From Brevundimonas sp. UBA5936 (GTDB lineage Bacteria > Pseudomonadota > Alphaproteobacteria > Caulobacterales > Caulobacteraceae): DNA of 20,677 bases. The position numbers and the translations under genes are program-made. Of the stretch, positions 20,439 to 20,677 are shown piece by piece (position 1 is the first letter of the stretch; the number at the start of each line of letters is the position of its first letter). The notes below the pieces were generated by a model. That model saw only the letters and a list, made by a program, of their open reading frames with translations, was not told the DNA's origin and searched no databases. Location: the NCBI GenBank assembly GCA_002430835.1, contig DJDA01000044.1, positions 1-20,677 on the forward strand. Reading direction: 5' to 3'.

Positions 20439-20677
20439 CTAACGCAGGTCTTCGAGTTCGTCGCCCCTGATGATGGCCTCCAAGCCCTCGCGGTAGGACG
20501 GGTAGCGGGGACGCCAGCCCAGTTCGGCCTTGGCGCGGGCGTTGGAGACGCGTTTGGAGTCCAGATAGAAGCGACGCATGGCCTCGCTGACCTCGGGGTC
20601 GGTCCAATCGACTTCGGGCGGGTGCGGCAGGCCCAGGCGCTCGGCGGCCCAGGCGGTGACGATGTCGGCGGCGGTCG
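20439..20677 (-). CDS. SDR-family NAD-dependent epimerase/oxidoreductase, C-terminal part
   Basis: The frame is open from the right edge of the window to TAG at 20441-20439, giving the last 79 residues only. Read from the minus strand it includes EAMRRFYLDSKRVSNARAKAELG and WRPRYPSYREGLEAII. The SKRVSNARxKAELGWxPRYPSYREGL ending is typical of atypical extended SDR proteins annotated as NAD-epimerases of the YeeZ type, with the C-terminal substrate-binding part following the Rossmann domain. The N-terminal NAD-binding half is outside the window, so neither cofactor nor substrate can be judged. The small secreted peptide gene follows 17 bases downstream. Confidence 0.78.
   Translation of the reverse strand, partial: TAADIVTAWAAERLGLPHPPEVDWTDPEVSEAMRRFYLDSKRVSNARAKAELGWRPRYPSYREGLEAIIRGDELEDLR

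Noticed and set aside
1..20677. CRISPR arrays, insertion sequences, phage genes, tRNA or rRNA genes
   Set aside because: I found no direct-repeat arrays, no transposase or integrase motifs and no cloverleaf-like sequence. All clear genes are housekeeping, envelope or metabolic.

Overview
The window is ordinary core chromosome from a GC-rich alphaproteobacterium, most likely Caulobacterales and probably close to Brevundimonas. The evidence is the very high GC, the fabA-fabB pair, hslVU, a DUF1134/EipA protein, a BLUF protein, and promoter-like sites of Caulobacter type (GCTAGAC -10 elements, a CtrA-like TTAACC half-site, GANTC sites in several intergenic regions). The genus is inferred from protein character only. 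I see no mobile element, CRISPR array, tRNA, rRNA or defence island.

Layout, left to right. 1-741: the C-terminal end of an unrecognised Ala/Pro-rich protein, convergent with a small DUF6356-type protein. 883-3547: glutaryl-CoA dehydrogenase, then a periplasmic HtrA/DegQ-type protease with two PDZ domains. 3548-3875: a gene-free stretch holding the protease terminator and, on the minus strand, a fabB 3'-UTR hairpin with a CU-rich loop. 3876-6361 (minus): an SH3-domain exported protein, fabA (forced TTG start) and fabB. 6415-7401: an NADP-type D-2-hydroxyacid dehydrogenase with a good promoter and a 15-bp palindrome just after the predicted transcription start. 7437-8736 (minus): a BLUF blue-light sensor followed by a MoeB/ThiF-type enzyme. 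8822-10771: hslV and hslU, the two parts of one ATP-dependent protease. 10803-11543 (minus): an ABHD10-like hydrolase. 11624-12586: a GT9 glycosyltransferase (TTG start).

12720-19437 is a translation block: infC (AUU start) with its own strong terminator, an MFS transporter, then rpmI and rplT, and then pheS, a 139-residue unrecognised protein and pheT. infC, rpmI-rplT and pheS-pheT form a classical neighbourhood, here interrupted by the MFS gene. The leaders of rpmI and rplT carry two copies of the same asymmetric internal-loop motif, the strongest unexplained regulatory signal in the window.

19597-20677: eipA, an envelope-integrity protein with a CtrA-like half-site and a structured leader. 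It is convergent with a tiny secreted two-cysteine peptide that lies directly downstream of a truncated SDR/epimerase gene.

The most useful leads are the duplicated r-protein leader element, the CU-loop hairpin after fabB, the extra protein between pheS and pheT, a sigma-32-like promoter ahead of infC, predicted leaderless starts at pheS and moeB, and the peptide gene whose coding sequence doubles as the eipA terminator.
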